Shown here: positions 8,465-18,285 of the stretch, one piece after another | Numbering within the stretch: position 1 is the stretch's first letter | Layout of the letters: every line of letters starts with the position of its first letter | Assembly (NCBI RefSeq): GCF_900188345.1 | Contig: NZ_FZOD01000006.1 | Span: forward strand, 1 to 64,000 | Direction of reading: 5' to 3' | DNA: 64,000 nt | Origin: Streptosporangium subroseum | Lineage (GTDB): Bacteria; Actinomycetota; Actinomycetes; Streptosporangiales; Streptosporangiaceae | Position numbers and translations under genes: made by a program | The notes under the pieces: generated by a model | What the model was told of the DNA's origin: nothing | The model's database searches: none | The model's input: the letters and a program-made list of their open reading frames with translations, nothing else

Positions 8465-9205
8465 ATGACCATGCCGTCGCTGCTTCTGGTGCCCGGTGCA
8501 TGGCACAAGCCGGAGCATCTGCAACTCCTCATCGATGAGATGCCGGACATCGATGTCCATACCGTCGCTCTCACCTCGTGCGGAGATGATCCCAAGAGCC
8601 TGGGCGATATGTACTCCGACGCAGCCGCCATCAAGGCCGCAGTCGAGGCGATCGATGGACCCGTGGTCGTCGTCGCGCACTCCTACGGCGGTGTTCCCGT
8701 TACCCAGGCGCTCGTCGGGACGGCCAACGTCGAGAGCATCGTCTACCTCGCCGCATTCCAGCTCGACGCCGGAGACTCGCTGCTGTCGAGCGTGGGCGGC
8801 AACTCTGCGCCGTGGTGGCAGCTCCACCGGACGGAGGGCGTCGGCGACTACATGACCGTGGCAGGCCCCGTCGGCGTCTTCTATGGAGATGTGGACCCGG
8901 CCATCGCCGAGAAGGCAGCTGCGGAACTGGGCTACCAGTCCTATGCCGCCATTACACAGGAACTGACGGCAGTCGCCTGGCAGACCATTCCCAGCACCTA
9001 CATCATCTGTGAAGCAGACAACGCCATCCCGCCTTTCGCCCAAGAACTCTTCGCCCAGCGCGCCAGGAAGACCCTGCGGCTGAACGCCTCCCACTCACCC
9101 TTCCTTTCCCAGCCCTCCACGCTGGCTCAGCTCCTCAGGGATGAACTCACCAGCGCTGAAGACCCACGCCCATCGCTGAACGGCGGTCAGCGGAAGGCGG
9201 CATGA
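8465..9205 (+). CDS. Alpha/beta fold hydrolase (plant-methylesterase-like/EstC type)
   Basis: 246 residues, starting LLLVPGAWHKPEHL, the oxyanion-side motif of the single-domain Abhydrolase_6 group. The nucleophile Ser73 is in VVVAHSYGG, the likely acid is the Asp/Glu in ICEADNAIPP, and His210 is in NASHSPFLS. No signal peptide, so it is cytoplasmic. ATG 8465 has GAGG upstream; ATG 8471 is an alternative. Probably a small-ester or lactone hydrolase controlled by the divergent TetR. The last codons lie in a 60-bp tandem duplication. Confidence 0.85.
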   Translation: MTMPSLLLVPGAWHKPEHLQLLIDEMPDIDVHTVALTSCGDDPKSLGDMYSDAAAIKAAVEAIDGPVVVVAHSYGGVPVTQALVGTANVESIVYLAAFQLDAGDSLLSSVGGNSAPWWQLHRTEGVGDYMTVAGPVGVFYGDVDPAIAEKAAAELGYQSYAAITQELTAVAWQTIPSTYIICEADNAIPPFAQELFAQRARKTLRLNASHSPFLSQPSTLAQLLRDELTSAEDPRPSLNGGQRKAA

Positions 9206-9300
9206 GAGCCACGGACGACCGGTATGAGCTCACCGAGGGCAGCGGTCAGTGGGAGACGGTGATGAGAGCCACGGACGACCGGCGCGAGGTCACCGGGGGC
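9182..9300. repeat. 60-bp imperfect tandem duplication at convergent gene ends
   Basis: Copy 1 (about 9182-9240) and copy 2 (9241-9300) share ATGAGAGCCACGGACGACCGG exactly 60 bp apart. The flanks differ by scattered substitutions and one indel. Copy 1 includes the stop of the hydrolase, and copy 2 includes the last bases of the SARP gene. Confidence 0.85.
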
Positions 9301-11266
9301 GGCGGAGGGCGGCGGCGAGGTCGTCGAGGTGTTCGGAGACGGGGCCCAGGGTGAGCAGGCCGCTGCCCGCCCCTGCCAGCTCCGCCGCCGCGGGGAGGAG
9401 CTCGGTGTGGGCGCGCTCCATCGTCTCCCGGTCGCCGACGGCGACGGCCGCCCGCGCGGCGAGGCACCACAGGGCCTCGAACAGCAGGTCACGGGGTGGA
9501 TCCGGGACCTGGCGGAGCGCCGCCGCGGCCTCGTCGCGGCGACCTTTGGCCAGCAGCACCAGGGGACGGGCCCACGGCTCGTAGGGCCCCCAGTCGATGT
9601 GCTCGTCAGTCGGGGCGGGCAGCGCGTGGCGCAGGCGCAGGCAGAGCAGCGCGAGCGGCAGCGCGCCGCACCGCAGTCCGGGCATGCCGGCGCCGTCCAG
9701 TCGCGCGGCGGCGTCCCGGTAGGCCGCCTCCACCTCGGCCATCGGCGCCCGCCCTGCCGCGGCGAGCCGCAGCGCCCGGTACCACTGGGCGAACACGCCC
9801 ACCAGCGGCAGCTCGTGGCGCTCCGACAGGAGGTCCGCGGCGGCTGCGTGCCCGTCGGCCGCGGGGAAGTCGGCGAGCGCGCTGCGGGCCTGGAGGCGGA
9901 TGAGGTGCCCGAGCACCTCGAAGGTGACCAGGCCGTGCCGGGCGGACAGGGCGACCAGCTCGGCGCCGATCTCGTCCCGGCGCGGTGCCAGCCCCGCCCG
10001 GTGGAAGGTCTGCATGAACACGCCGTTGAGGGCGAACACCAGCAGCGCGGGATCGTCCAGGCGCCGGGCGATCTCCTCTGCCTGCCGGGCGGCCTGGGGG
10101 CCGCGCTCCGAGCGGGTGCCGCGCGACTCCAGGGCGATCGTGGCCAGCAGGCGGGCCCGCGCCGCCTCGTGCGCACCGGGCGGGAGAACGCCCAGGGTGC
10201 GTTCGGCCGCCGCCACGATCTGTGCCGCCTGCTCCGGGTCGTCCGAGCGGGTCCAGATCGCCGGGACGTCGTACGCGCCGATCACCCGGGCGGTCAGTTG
10301 CGCGTCGCCCATCTCCTGGGCCGCCGTGATGGCCGCCACCCGGTGCCGGCGGGCCGCCTCCAGACCGCCGCCCCCGGTCACCGCGAGGTTGCGCAGCAGA
10401 CTCACCGTCGACTCCAGCCGGGCCCGGGCACCGGACGGCACGGCGCTGTCGTAGGCGGCGGCCGCCTGCGCCCACACCCGTCCCGCCGCTCCGTCCGGGG
10501 CGGCGGCGGGGTCGAGGTGGGGGGCGTGGTCGAGGATGTCGGCCTCTAGACGGCGCAGTCCCGGGCCCGGATCCACTCCCAGCTGCTCGACCAGGAGCGT
10601 TCGGGCCCGGCGCAGCACCGCCAGCGCGTCGCCCTGGCGGCCGGTGCGGTACAGGGCGAGGGCCAGTAGACGCCAGGCGTCCTCACGCCAGGGGTGCTCG
10701 GCCACGTGCGCGTCCAGATCCGGCACCGCCTCGGCCGCGAGGCCCAGGGCCAGCCGCGCCTCGGCCCGGAGCTCGACCGCCCGCAGCCGCAGCTCCGCCA
10801 GGCGGGACCGCTCCGTACGGGCCCAGGCCTCGTCGGCGAACTCGGCGTAGGCGGGCCCGCGCCACCACCCCAACGCCTCTTCCAGCCGTGCGAGCACATC
10901 CTCGGGGGGCAGCGTCGCGGCGGCGGTCACCGCCCGTTCGAAGCGCCAGGCGTCGACCGTGTCCGGCTCCGCGCGCAACGCGTACCCCGGCCCCTCGGTG
11001 ACCAGCAGCCGGGCCGTGGTGCGGGGCGGGCGCTCGGGCTCCAGCGCACGGCGCAGCGCGGACACGAAGGTACGCACCGCGCCCACCGCGTCCGGCGGCG
11101 GATCCGCCCACAGGTCCTCGACCAGACGGGTGACCGGGACGACGCGGCGGCGGGCGACGATCAGACGGGCCAGCACCGCGCGGTGCCGCGGCCCCTTCAG
11201 CGCGATCGCACCCCCGGCGCCGTCCCAGGCCGTCACCGGCCCCAGCACTCCGAACACGACCCGCAC
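9290..11266 (-). CDS. SARP-type (BTAD) transcriptional regulator with C-terminal helical-repeat region
   Basis: 658 residues from GTG 11266, preceded by AAAGGGTGG. Residues about 1-95 form the OmpR-like winged helix (VRVVFGVLGPV ... LKGPRHRAVLARL), and about 100-245 form the BTAD all-helical domain (PGYALRAEPDTVDAWRFE ... ILDHAPHLDPA). The remaining about 400 residues are Ala/Leu/Arg-rich TPR-like helices, with no Walker motif. This is therefore not an AfsR-type NB-ARC ATPase but a SARP with an alternative effector region. SARPs bind direct repeats on one face of DNA just upstream of the -10 box, and such repeats lie between this gene and the divergent dehalogenase-like gene. Confidence 0.85.
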   Translation of the reverse strand: MRVVFGVLGPVTAWDGAGGAIALKGPRHRAVLARLIVARRRVVPVTRLVEDLWADPPPDAVGAVRTFVSALRRALEPERPPRTTARLLVTEGPGYALRAEPDTVDAWRFERAVTAAATLPPEDVLARLEEALGWWRGPAYAEFADEAWARTERSRLAELRLRAVELRAEARLALGLAAEAVPDLDAHVAEHPWREDAWRLLALALYRTGRQGDALAVLRRARTLLVEQLGVDPGPGLRRLEADILDHAPHLDPAAAPDGAAGRVWAQAAAAYDSAVPSGARARLESTVSLLRNLAVTGGGGLEAARRHRVAAITAAQEMGDAQLTARVIGAYDVPAIWTRSDDPEQAAQIVAAAERTLGVLPPGAHEAARARLLATIALESRGTRSERGPQAARQAEEIARRLDDPALLVFALNGVFMQTFHRAGLAPRRDEIGAELVALSARHGLVTFEVLGHLIRLQARSALADFPAADGHAAAADLLSERHELPLVGVFAQWYRALRLAAAGRAPMAEVEAAYRDAAARLDGAGMPGLRCGALPLALLCLRLRHALPAPTDEHIDWGPYEPWARPLVLLAKGRRDEAAAALRQVPDPPRDLLFEALWCLAARAAVAVGDRETMERAHTELLPAAAELAGAGSGLLTLGPVSEHLDDLAAALRRPR

Positions 11267-11315
11267 CCGTTGACCACCCTTTCCGGGGCATCGCCCCCCG
11301 GCCACGATATAGCGC

Positions 11316-11348
11316 GCTCATTCGATGCTCATTCGCGCCCGGCAGGCT
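11316..11348 (+). promoter_or_regulatory. SARP-box direct repeats and -10 element
   Basis: GCTCATTCG occurs at 11316-11324 and 11327-11335, an 11-bp period (one helical turn). CAGGCT at 11343-11348 is a plausible -10, seven bases after the second repeat. This geometry is the established one for SARP activators, which replace the -35 contact. The start site would be about 11354, followed by a GGAAAAGAG ribosome-binding site and ATG 11386. Confidence 0.65.
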
Positions 11349-11385
11349 GGGGGACACCTGCTCACCCACGGAAAAGAGCAAAATC

Positions 11386-12282
11386 ATGACGCCATCCATC
11401 GCCGGCTTCGACTACCGGCGCGTCCCCGTCGCCGACGGCGTGTTCCTGAACGCGGCCGTCGGGGGCTCGGGCACGCCGATCGTGCTGCTGCACGGCTTCC
11501 CGCAGACCCACCTGATGTGGCGGCACGTCGCCGCCGACCTCGCCGCCGACCACACCGTGATCTGCCCCGACCTGCGCGGCTACGGCGCCAGCGACAAACC
11601 CGCCGAGACCGGTCCCGCCACCTACTCCAAGCGCACCATGGCCGCCGACATCGTCGCCCTGGCCCGTGAGCTGGGGCATGAGCGCTTCGCGCTGGCCGGG
11701 CACGACCGCGGCGCCCTGGTCGCCATCCGCGCCGGACTCGATCACCCTGAGAAGATCACCCACCTGGCCAGCCTCGACGTGCTGCCGACCCTGGACATGT
11801 GGAAGGTGATGCACGGTGCCAGCGCCGCCGTCGGTTTCCACCTCTATCTGATGGCCCAGCCCCCCGGCCTGCCCGAGCAGATGATCGCCGCCAGCTCGGA
11901 CGCCTTCTTCGGCCACTTCCTCGACATCTGGGCCAACGACCCCCAGGCGATCCCCGCCGATGTCCGCGCCGCCTACCTGGACGCCTGCCGCGACGCGGTG
12001 CCCTCGATCGTGGCCGACTACCGTGCCTCCGCGGGCATCGACGTCGACCACGACCAGGCCGACCGGGACGCCGGTCACCGGCTGGGGATGCCGGTCACCG
12101 TTCTCCAGCAGGACTGGGGCGCCGCCCTCGGCTTCGACGCGGCGGCGCTGTGGGAGACCTGGGCATCCGACCTGCGACACGGCACCGTCACCTGCGGTCA
12201 CTTCATGGCGGAGGAAGCCCCCGCCGACATCGCCAAGGCCCTTCGAGACCTGCTCACCCGCTCGGGCGGGGAGAAGGGGTAG
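11386..12282 (+). CDS. Haloacid/fluoroacetate dehalogenase-like alpha/beta hydrolase
   Basis: 298 residues. It resembles fluoroacetate dehalogenases along the whole length: HGFPQTHLMWRHV, nucleophile Asp107 in AGHDRGA, LAQP-like cap motif LMAQPPGLPEQ, and base His272 in CGHFMAEEAP. However, the second Arg of the DRGAR motif that holds the substrate carboxylate is Leu111 here, and the Trp after the cap His (H-W in the family) is also Leu. Fluoroacetate is therefore doubtful; an epoxide hydrolase or other dehalogenase activity is possible. Cytoplasmic. Divergent from the SARP regulator and preceded by its candidate binding site. Confidence 0.85.
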   Translation: MTPSIAGFDYRRVPVADGVFLNAAVGGSGTPIVLLHGFPQTHLMWRHVAADLAADHTVICPDLRGYGASDKPAETGPATYSKRTMAADIVALARELGHERFALAGHDRGALVAIRAGLDHPEKITHLASLDVLPTLDMWKVMHGASAAVGFHLYLMAQPPGLPEQMIAASSDAFFGHFLDIWANDPQAIPADVRAAYLDACRDAVPSIVADYRASAGIDVDHDQADRDAGHRLGMPVTVLQQDWGAALGFDAAALWETWASDLRHGTVTCGHFMAEEAPADIAKALRDLLTRSGGEKG

Positions 12283-12298
12283 CGGCCGGGCACTCCTC

Positions 12299-13252
12299 TC
12301 AGTTCACCAGCACGATCTTTCCTCGGGCGTGGCGGCTTTCGCTCAGTTCGTGCGCGGCGGCGGCCTCGGTAAGCGGGAACGCCGCCGCGACCGGCATTCT
12401 CAGCCGGCCCTCGCCGACGAGGGTGACCGCGATCGCGAGGCCGTGCAACGCCAGCGGGTCGGCGGAGGCTCCCACGGCCGCGCCCGTCTCGTCGGCCGGC
12501 GCTCCGTGCGACATGTGTACGCCGTGGGCCGCCGCGGTGAAGTCGGGGGCGATCGTCACCACGCGCGCCGGGTCGCCGGCGATGGCGACGAGGTCTGGCA
12601 GCGTCCCTCCGGCGCAGTCGAACACCGCGTCCACGCCGGCCGGTGCCAGCGCGCGGATCCGTTCGGCGAGCCCCGTCCCGTACGTCGTCGGCTCCGCGCC
12701 GAGGGAACGCAGGAAGTCGTGGTTGTGCTCGCTGGCCGTACCGATGACGGTGGCGCCGCGGGCGACCGCGAACTGGACGGCGATGGTGCCCACCCCGCCG
12801 GCCGCGCCCTGCACGAGCACGGTGTGCCCGGCGCCGACCGCGAGCCGGTCTAGGACCCGGGTGGCCGTCTCGACGGCGCCCGCGGCGCCGCCCGCCTCCT
12901 CCCAGCTCCACGCGGCCGGTTTGGGCGCCCAGGCGGCCAGGACCGCGAAGTCGGCGTTGGCGCCGCGCGCGGCCGAATCGGTCATGCCGAACACCTCGTC
13001 GCCGATACTCACGCCCGTGACGCCGTCGCCGACCTCGTCCACCACGCCCGCGGCGTCGAATCCGGTCCGATACGGGAACGTCGTGGGCACCACGTCACGC
13101 AGCGTCCCGGAGCGGATGTACGTCTCCCCGGGGGAGATTCCGGAGGCCCGTACGGCGATGCGGATCTCGCCCGGTCCGGCGTGCGGTGCCTCCACCTCGG
13201 CGACGTGCACAACGCCGGGCGGGCCGTACTCGGTGAATTGAACTGCTCTCAT
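12299..13252 (-). CDS. NADPH:quinone oxidoreductase / zinc-less medium-chain dehydrogenase
   Basis: 317 residues from ATG 13252 (MRAVQFTEYGPPGV). It has a GroES-like N-domain, then the cofactor loop VLVQGAAGGVGTIAVQ and a basic-free ATVIGTASEHN strand end. The structural zinc-binding cysteines of alcohol dehydrogenases are absent, as in the quinone oxidoreductase group. It ends VGARGKIVLVN-like (HARGKIVLVN). Divergent from a TetR gene with a 20-bp inverted repeat between them, so substrate-inducible control is likely. It converges with the dehalogenase-like gene with only 16 bp between. Confidence 0.88.
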   Translation of the reverse strand: MRAVQFTEYGPPGVVHVAEVEAPHAGPGEIRIAVRASGISPGETYIRSGTLRDVVPTTFPYRTGFDAAGVVDEVGDGVTGVSIGDEVFGMTDSAARGANADFAVLAAWAPKPAAWSWEEAGGAAGAVETATRVLDRLAVGAGHTVLVQGAAGGVGTIAVQFAVARGATVIGTASEHNHDFLRSLGAEPTTYGTGLAERIRALAPAGVDAVFDCAGGTLPDLVAIAGDPARVVTIAPDFTAAAHGVHMSHGAPADETGAAVGASADPLALHGLAIAVTLVGEGRLRMPVAAAFPLTEAAAAHELSESRHARGKIVLVN

Positions 13253-13263
13253 GGGCCGAACGT

Positions 13264-13283
13264 AACGGAACACCCCGTCCGTT
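13264..13283. promoter_or_regulatory. Candidate TetR operator AACGGA-N8-TCCGTT
   Basis: Perfect 6-bp arms separated by 8 bp occupy the centre of the 40-48 bp gap between the divergent quinone oxidoreductase and TetR genes. One bound dimer could shut both promoters. Confidence 0.6.
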
Positions 13284-13300
13284 TAGCTAAAGTGAGAGCG

Positions 13301-13924
13301 GTGACGGCCCAAGTGATAACGAAGCTCCGCTCGGACGCCCGCGACAACCGCGGGCGCATCCTCACGGTCGCTCGCGTTGCCTTCGCCGCCGAGGGGCTCG
13401 ACGTGCCGATCCGGGAGATCGCCCGGCGCGCCGAGGTCGGTGTCGCGACCGTCTACAGGCACTTCCAGACCAAGGAAGCGCTGATGGCCGAGGCCTTCGC
13501 CGAGCAGATGGCCTCCTGTTCGACGGTCGTGAAGGAGGGGCTGGCGGTGGGCGACCCGTGGAACGGGTTCTGCCTGGTGATCGAGAAGCTCATGGAGGTG
13601 CACGCCCTCGACCGAGGCTTCGCCCGTGCGTTCACCTCGCCGCTTCCCCAGGCGGCCGGCCTTGCCGCGGACCGTGATCGCACGCTGCGTATGCTGCTCG
13701 AACTGGTGCGGCGCGCGAAGGAAGCGGGCTCCTTGCGGGGGGATTTTGTGCTGGAGGACATCAGCCTGGCGCTGATGGCGAACGAGGGCATCCGCGCCGA
13801 GTCACCCGAGATGAGGGTGGCGGCGTCGCGCCGCTTCGCGGCCCTGATGATCCAGTCGTTCCAGGCGAGCCCCGTCCCGATGCCGCTTCCGCCGGCCGTC
13901 CGGCTGCCTCTCTCCAGGGGGTAG
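13301..13924 (+). CDS. TetR/AcrR family transcriptional regulator
   Basis: 207 residues from GTG 13301; GTG 13292 is also in frame. The HTH reads VPIREIARRAEVGVATVYRHF followed by QTKEALMAEAF, typical of the SbtR-like C-terminal group (TetR_C_33 style). The ligand domain follows to about residue 195. Transcribed away from the quinone oxidoreductase gene, which it probably represses through AACGGA-N8-TCCGTT. Confidence 0.88.
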   Translation: MTAQVITKLRSDARDNRGRILTVARVAFAAEGLDVPIREIARRAEVGVATVYRHFQTKEALMAEAFAEQMASCSTVVKEGLAVGDPWNGFCLVIEKLMEVHALDRGFARAFTSPLPQAAGLAADRDRTLRMLLELVRRAKEAGSLRGDFVLEDISLALMANEGIRAESPEMRVAASRRFAALMIQSFQASPVPMPLPPAVRLPLSRG

Positions 13925-13964
13925 TGATCACGGCGCCGGGCATCGGCGATCGTGTCGACGAGCC

Positions 13965-14016
13965 GGGGACGGCGTCTCCGGCCGGCGCTCCCGTTTCTCA
14001 ACGGGGCGCCGTCCCC
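13965..14016. terminator. Possible bidirectional terminator
   Basis: GGGGACGGCG (13965-13974) pairs with CGCCGTCCCC (14007-14016) across a 32-nt loop rich in G and C. It lies between the TetR gene and the convergent truncated hydrolase. There is no T-run, as is common in actinomycetes. Confidence 0.45.
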
Positions 14017-14036
14017 ACGGAGCGTTCGGTCGCTCC

Positions 14037-14297
14037 TCACTCGAGATAGGCGTCAGGGCTGAAGGGCCACCCATGGGTGAGAATCACGACCTTGCCGTCG
14101 GGCGGCCCGGCCTCGTGGTAGGCGATGTCAAGCAGGTCCGTGCGTACGTGGTGGACTGGCCCGAGTCCCGGCGATGGCTCTGAGCTACCCGCGGATGTGC
14201 CGTGCGTGACCGCCGAAGCCGATGCGGTTGAGAGACCGGCCATCGAGGCCGATACCGCTCCCGCGACGACCGCCTTGGAAAATGTTCGTCTGTCCAT
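14037..14297 (-). pseudogene. Truncated exported alpha/beta hydrolase (N-terminus only)
   Basis: 86 codons. A Tat-like signal peptide (MDRRTFSKAVVAGA ... STASASA) is followed by a short linker and the first strand plus oxyanion motif of an alpha/beta hydrolase (VVILTHGWPFSPDAY), then an abrupt stop at 14037. The nucleophile, acid and histidine are all missing, and nothing downstream continues the fold. It is probably a deletion remnant, although a short secreted product could still be made. Confidence 0.75.
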
Positions 14298-14895
14298 TAT
14301 TTGAAATCCCTGCGAAAGCGCAACCTTGGTGAACTCGGTGCACGGTGATGCGCGAGGAATTATCGTCGCCCGAGTGTTCCGAATAGCGGCTCTGCCGCGG
14401 GCGGGTGACCTCGCCGAATGGCACCGTGACCTGGCCTCCGCGGCGGTTCTTCGGGTCGAGCGTAGCGGATCGGTGCAGGTCAGAAGTCTGATGGGGGGTC
14501 GTTACAGAGATGGGCGAGGTCGCCGGCATCGTGATCGTTCGCCCTGTCCGAGGACGGAGTCGCCGCCGCGCACCGCCTTGACGGGCTGCCTGACCCCGCA
14601 TTGTCCGTCGGCCGGTCATGGGATCGCCTCGCGGGTGAAGATGCTGTCGCCGCTCTCGGGAGAAAAGCGCGGCGATGCGGTTCACGTCGTTCACGGGACG
14701 GGTCCGCGCCGTTGGCGTTTGACGATGGCGCACCGCACGGGGCCGCCTGAAGGCCGCCGTTTACAGCCGCTGTCATCAAAGCCGGTCCGGCCGCTGTGAT
14801 CCGCCCGTAATCTTTACCGAGCCGTTCTCGGCCTCCTTCCGATATCGAAGCCAAGGCCGTGACCTGTGGAGAGAAAGAAACATCGGTGATCTCTA
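14298..14895. other. Gene-less stretch
   Basis: No reading frame with actinomycete codon bias or recognisable domain on either strand. It is flanked by two decayed genes, so it is best read as degraded DNA. Confidence 0.5.
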
Positions 14896-14924
14896 TTGAC
14901 AGCGGGTTACGCCCGTCCGATTAT
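14896..14924 (+). promoter_or_regulatory. Consensus-like housekeeping promoter
   Basis: TTGACA (14896-14901), 17-bp spacer, GATTAT (14919-14924). It is unusually close to consensus and points at the broken GH92 fragment, so it may be the surviving promoter of that lost gene or of the esterase further on. Confidence 0.5.
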
Positions 14925-15008
14925 CCGATCGATTGCTCTCGTCGAGATGATGTCGCCCTGACCCCCCAACGAACGATCAAGATCTGACAGGCGTTGTCAC
15001 CCCCGTAG

Positions 15009-16530
<1,522 letters not shown>

Positions 16531-16585
16531 CCGCGTACGCCTGGGGGAGCGGCGCACCCCGCGCGGGCCGCCGACGCTGAGCACG

Positions 16586-16608
16586 AGGCCGGCCGGGAAC
16601 ACCGGCCT
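16586..16608. terminator. Hairpin terminator after the esterase gene
   Basis: AGGCCGG (16586-16592) pairs with CCGGCCT (16602-16608) over a 9-nt loop, 55 bp past the esterase stop and before the end of the convergent NmrA-like gene. Confidence 0.5.
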
Positions 16609-16687
16609 GGCCGCCGCCTGGGCGATCATGCCCGAGGTGACGCCCGCGCCGACGGTCACGGTGGTGGGGAACGTCACCTCGGGTGGG

Positions 16688-17533
16688 TCATCTGAAGGCG
16701 GCGACGTTGCGGACCGCCCATTCGGCGAATGTGCGGGGCGTGTGGCCGAGGACCCGTTCGACGTCGGGGCTGATCCGCTGCTCGGCGGGGGTGGGCTCGC
16801 CGATGATGTCGAGGGTGGTCTCGACCACGGGCTCGGGCATGAACTGCAGCATCTGCGCGCGGGCCTCGTCGCGGGTCTGCTCGATGAACCGGACCGGCTC
16901 GCCGAGCGCGTCGCCGATCGCCTCGGCTCGTTGCCGGGGCGTGCTGAGGGCGGGCCCGGTCAACTCGTAGGCCTGCCCGGCGTGACCGTCCTCGCGCAGG
17001 GCCGCCGCGGCGACCTCGCCGATGTCGGCCGGGTCGATCCACGGCAGCCCGGTATCGCCGAACGGTGCGGCGGCCGTGCGCCGCGTGCGGATCGTCTCGG
17101 CCCACGCGAAGGCGTTGGAGGCGAAGCCACCGGGCCGCAGGATCGTCCAGTCCATGCCCGACTGCCGGATGGCGTCCTCGATGGACCGTCCCATGCGCCC
17201 ATGGGAGGGCGACTGCGGTCGGGTTACGACTCCCTGGGAGGACAGCAGGACGACCCGTCGAACGCCGCCGGCCTTCGCGACGTCGAGGATGCCCTGGGGG
17301 CTCAGAAGGTGCACGCCGGCACCGCCGTCGTGGAGGAACACCGCGTCGGCGCCGTCGAAAACGGGCCGAAGGCTCTCCGGGGAGGCCAGGTCCACCTGCC
17401 GGTGCCGGACACCCTCCGGTACGGCCGCATCCGAGACCCCTCGGGATACCGCCGTCACCTGCTCACCGGCTGCCGCGAGTGCCTGCACGAGCGGTCGCCC
17501 AACGTTGCCGGTAGCCCCGGTTACTACGATCAT
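16688..17533 (-). CDS. NmrA-like NAD(P)-binding atypical SDR
   Basis: 281 residues. The N-terminal cofactor motif MIVVTGATGNVGRPLV is the NmrA/atypical SDR pattern (TGATGxVG), and a basic residue after strand 2 (AVSRG) suggests NADP(H). No canonical Tyr-x3-Lys pair is obvious, consistent with a sensor-like or quinone/F420-type role in this family. It is divergent from a TetR gene, with two matching operators in between, so expression is probably induced by a ligand of that repressor. Confidence 0.88.
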   Translation of the reverse strand: MIVVTGATGNVGRPLVQALAAAGEQVTAVSRGVSDAAVPEGVRHRQVDLASPESLRPVFDGADAVFLHDGGAGVHLLSPQGILDVAKAGGVRRVVLLSSQGVVTRPQSPSHGRMGRSIEDAIRQSGMDWTILRPGGFASNAFAWAETIRTRRTAAAPFGDTGLPWIDPADIGEVAAAALREDGHAGQAYELTGPALSTPRQRAEAIGDALGEPVRFIEQTRDEARAQMLQFMPEPVVETTLDIIGEPTPAEQRISPDVERVLGHTPRTFAEWAVRNVAAFR

Positions 17534-17585
17534 GAACTTCTCCCATTGATTGCGATCACTTGCGCCGGGAATTTTCTCCCGACTG

Positions 17586-17659
17586 AGTTAGCTGACTAAC
17601 TTGAACGCAAACATAGCCAGCTTGATCGCGGCTGTCTATAGTTAGTCAGGTGACTGACT
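17586..17659. promoter_or_regulatory. Two related TetR operators between NmrA-like and TetR genes
   Basis: Site 1 is AGTTAG-CTGA-CTAACT (17586-17601, perfect). Site 2 is AGTTAGTCA-GG-TGACTGACT (17640-17659, one mismatch) and covers the regulator GTG start. Both share the AGTTAG half-site, so one regulator can recognise both. Their placement would block both promoters and support autorepression. Confidence 0.65.
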
Positions 17660-18285
17660 CGAAGAAAAGCGATCGGGCCCCGATCGTCGCGGAGCGGGGC
17701 AAGCGGGAGCGACTGACGACCGCCGCGGTGAAGATGCTGCATGAGCAGGGCGTCGAGAAGACGACGCTCGCCGACATCGCACGGGCGGCCGACGTCCCGG
17801 TGGGCAACGTCTACTACTACTTCAAGACCAAGGACGACCTCGTCGAGGCGGCCCTCGACGCGCACGCGCAGGGCCTCCAAACGATGATCGCTTCCTTCGA
17901 GGGGCTCTCCACCCCTCAGGACCGGCTGAAGACGCTCATCGGCGGTTGGGTGGGGCAACGCGACCTCGCCGCGCGGTTCGGCTGCCCCACGGGCACCCTC
18001 TGCTCGGAACTCGGCAAGCGCGCCGACGGCCTCGACCGTGGTCTCGACCGCACCGCGGCCAAGGTCATGCGGGGCCTGATCGACTGGAGCGAGCAACAGT
18101 TCCGTTTGATGGGCCGGAGCGACTCCCGCGACCTCGCGGTCGCCCTGATCGCCGCCTACCAGGGGATCTCGCTGCTCACCAACACCTTCCGAGACCCCGA
18201 GCTCATGGTCCGCGAGGGCGACCGGCTGGAACGCTGGATCGACTCGCTCGGCCGGCCGTCGGAAGATCCCGGCGACCCCACGTAG
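17650..18285 (+). CDS. TetR/AcrR family transcriptional regulator
   Basis: 211 residues from GTG 17650. The HTH (TTLADIARAADVPVGNVYYYF, then KTKDDLVEAAL) is of the QacR/LmrA-YxaF-like subgroup with the conserved GNVYYYF recognition helix. The C-terminal ligand domain contains a Cys (FGCPTGTLCSELG) also seen in YxaF relatives. TATAGT at 17637-17642 sits 7 bp before GTG, so the mRNA may be leaderless. It probably represses the divergent NmrA-like gene and itself. Confidence 0.88.
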   Translation: MTDSKKSDRAPIVAERGKRERLTTAAVKMLHEQGVEKTTLADIARAADVPVGNVYYYFKTKDDLVEAALDAHAQGLQTMIASFEGLSTPQDRLKTLIGGWVGQRDLAARFGCPTGTLCSELGKRADGLDRGLDRTAAKVMRGLIDWSEQQFRLMGRSDSRDLAVALIAAYQGISLLTNTFRDPELMVREGDRLERWIDSLGRPSEDPGDPT

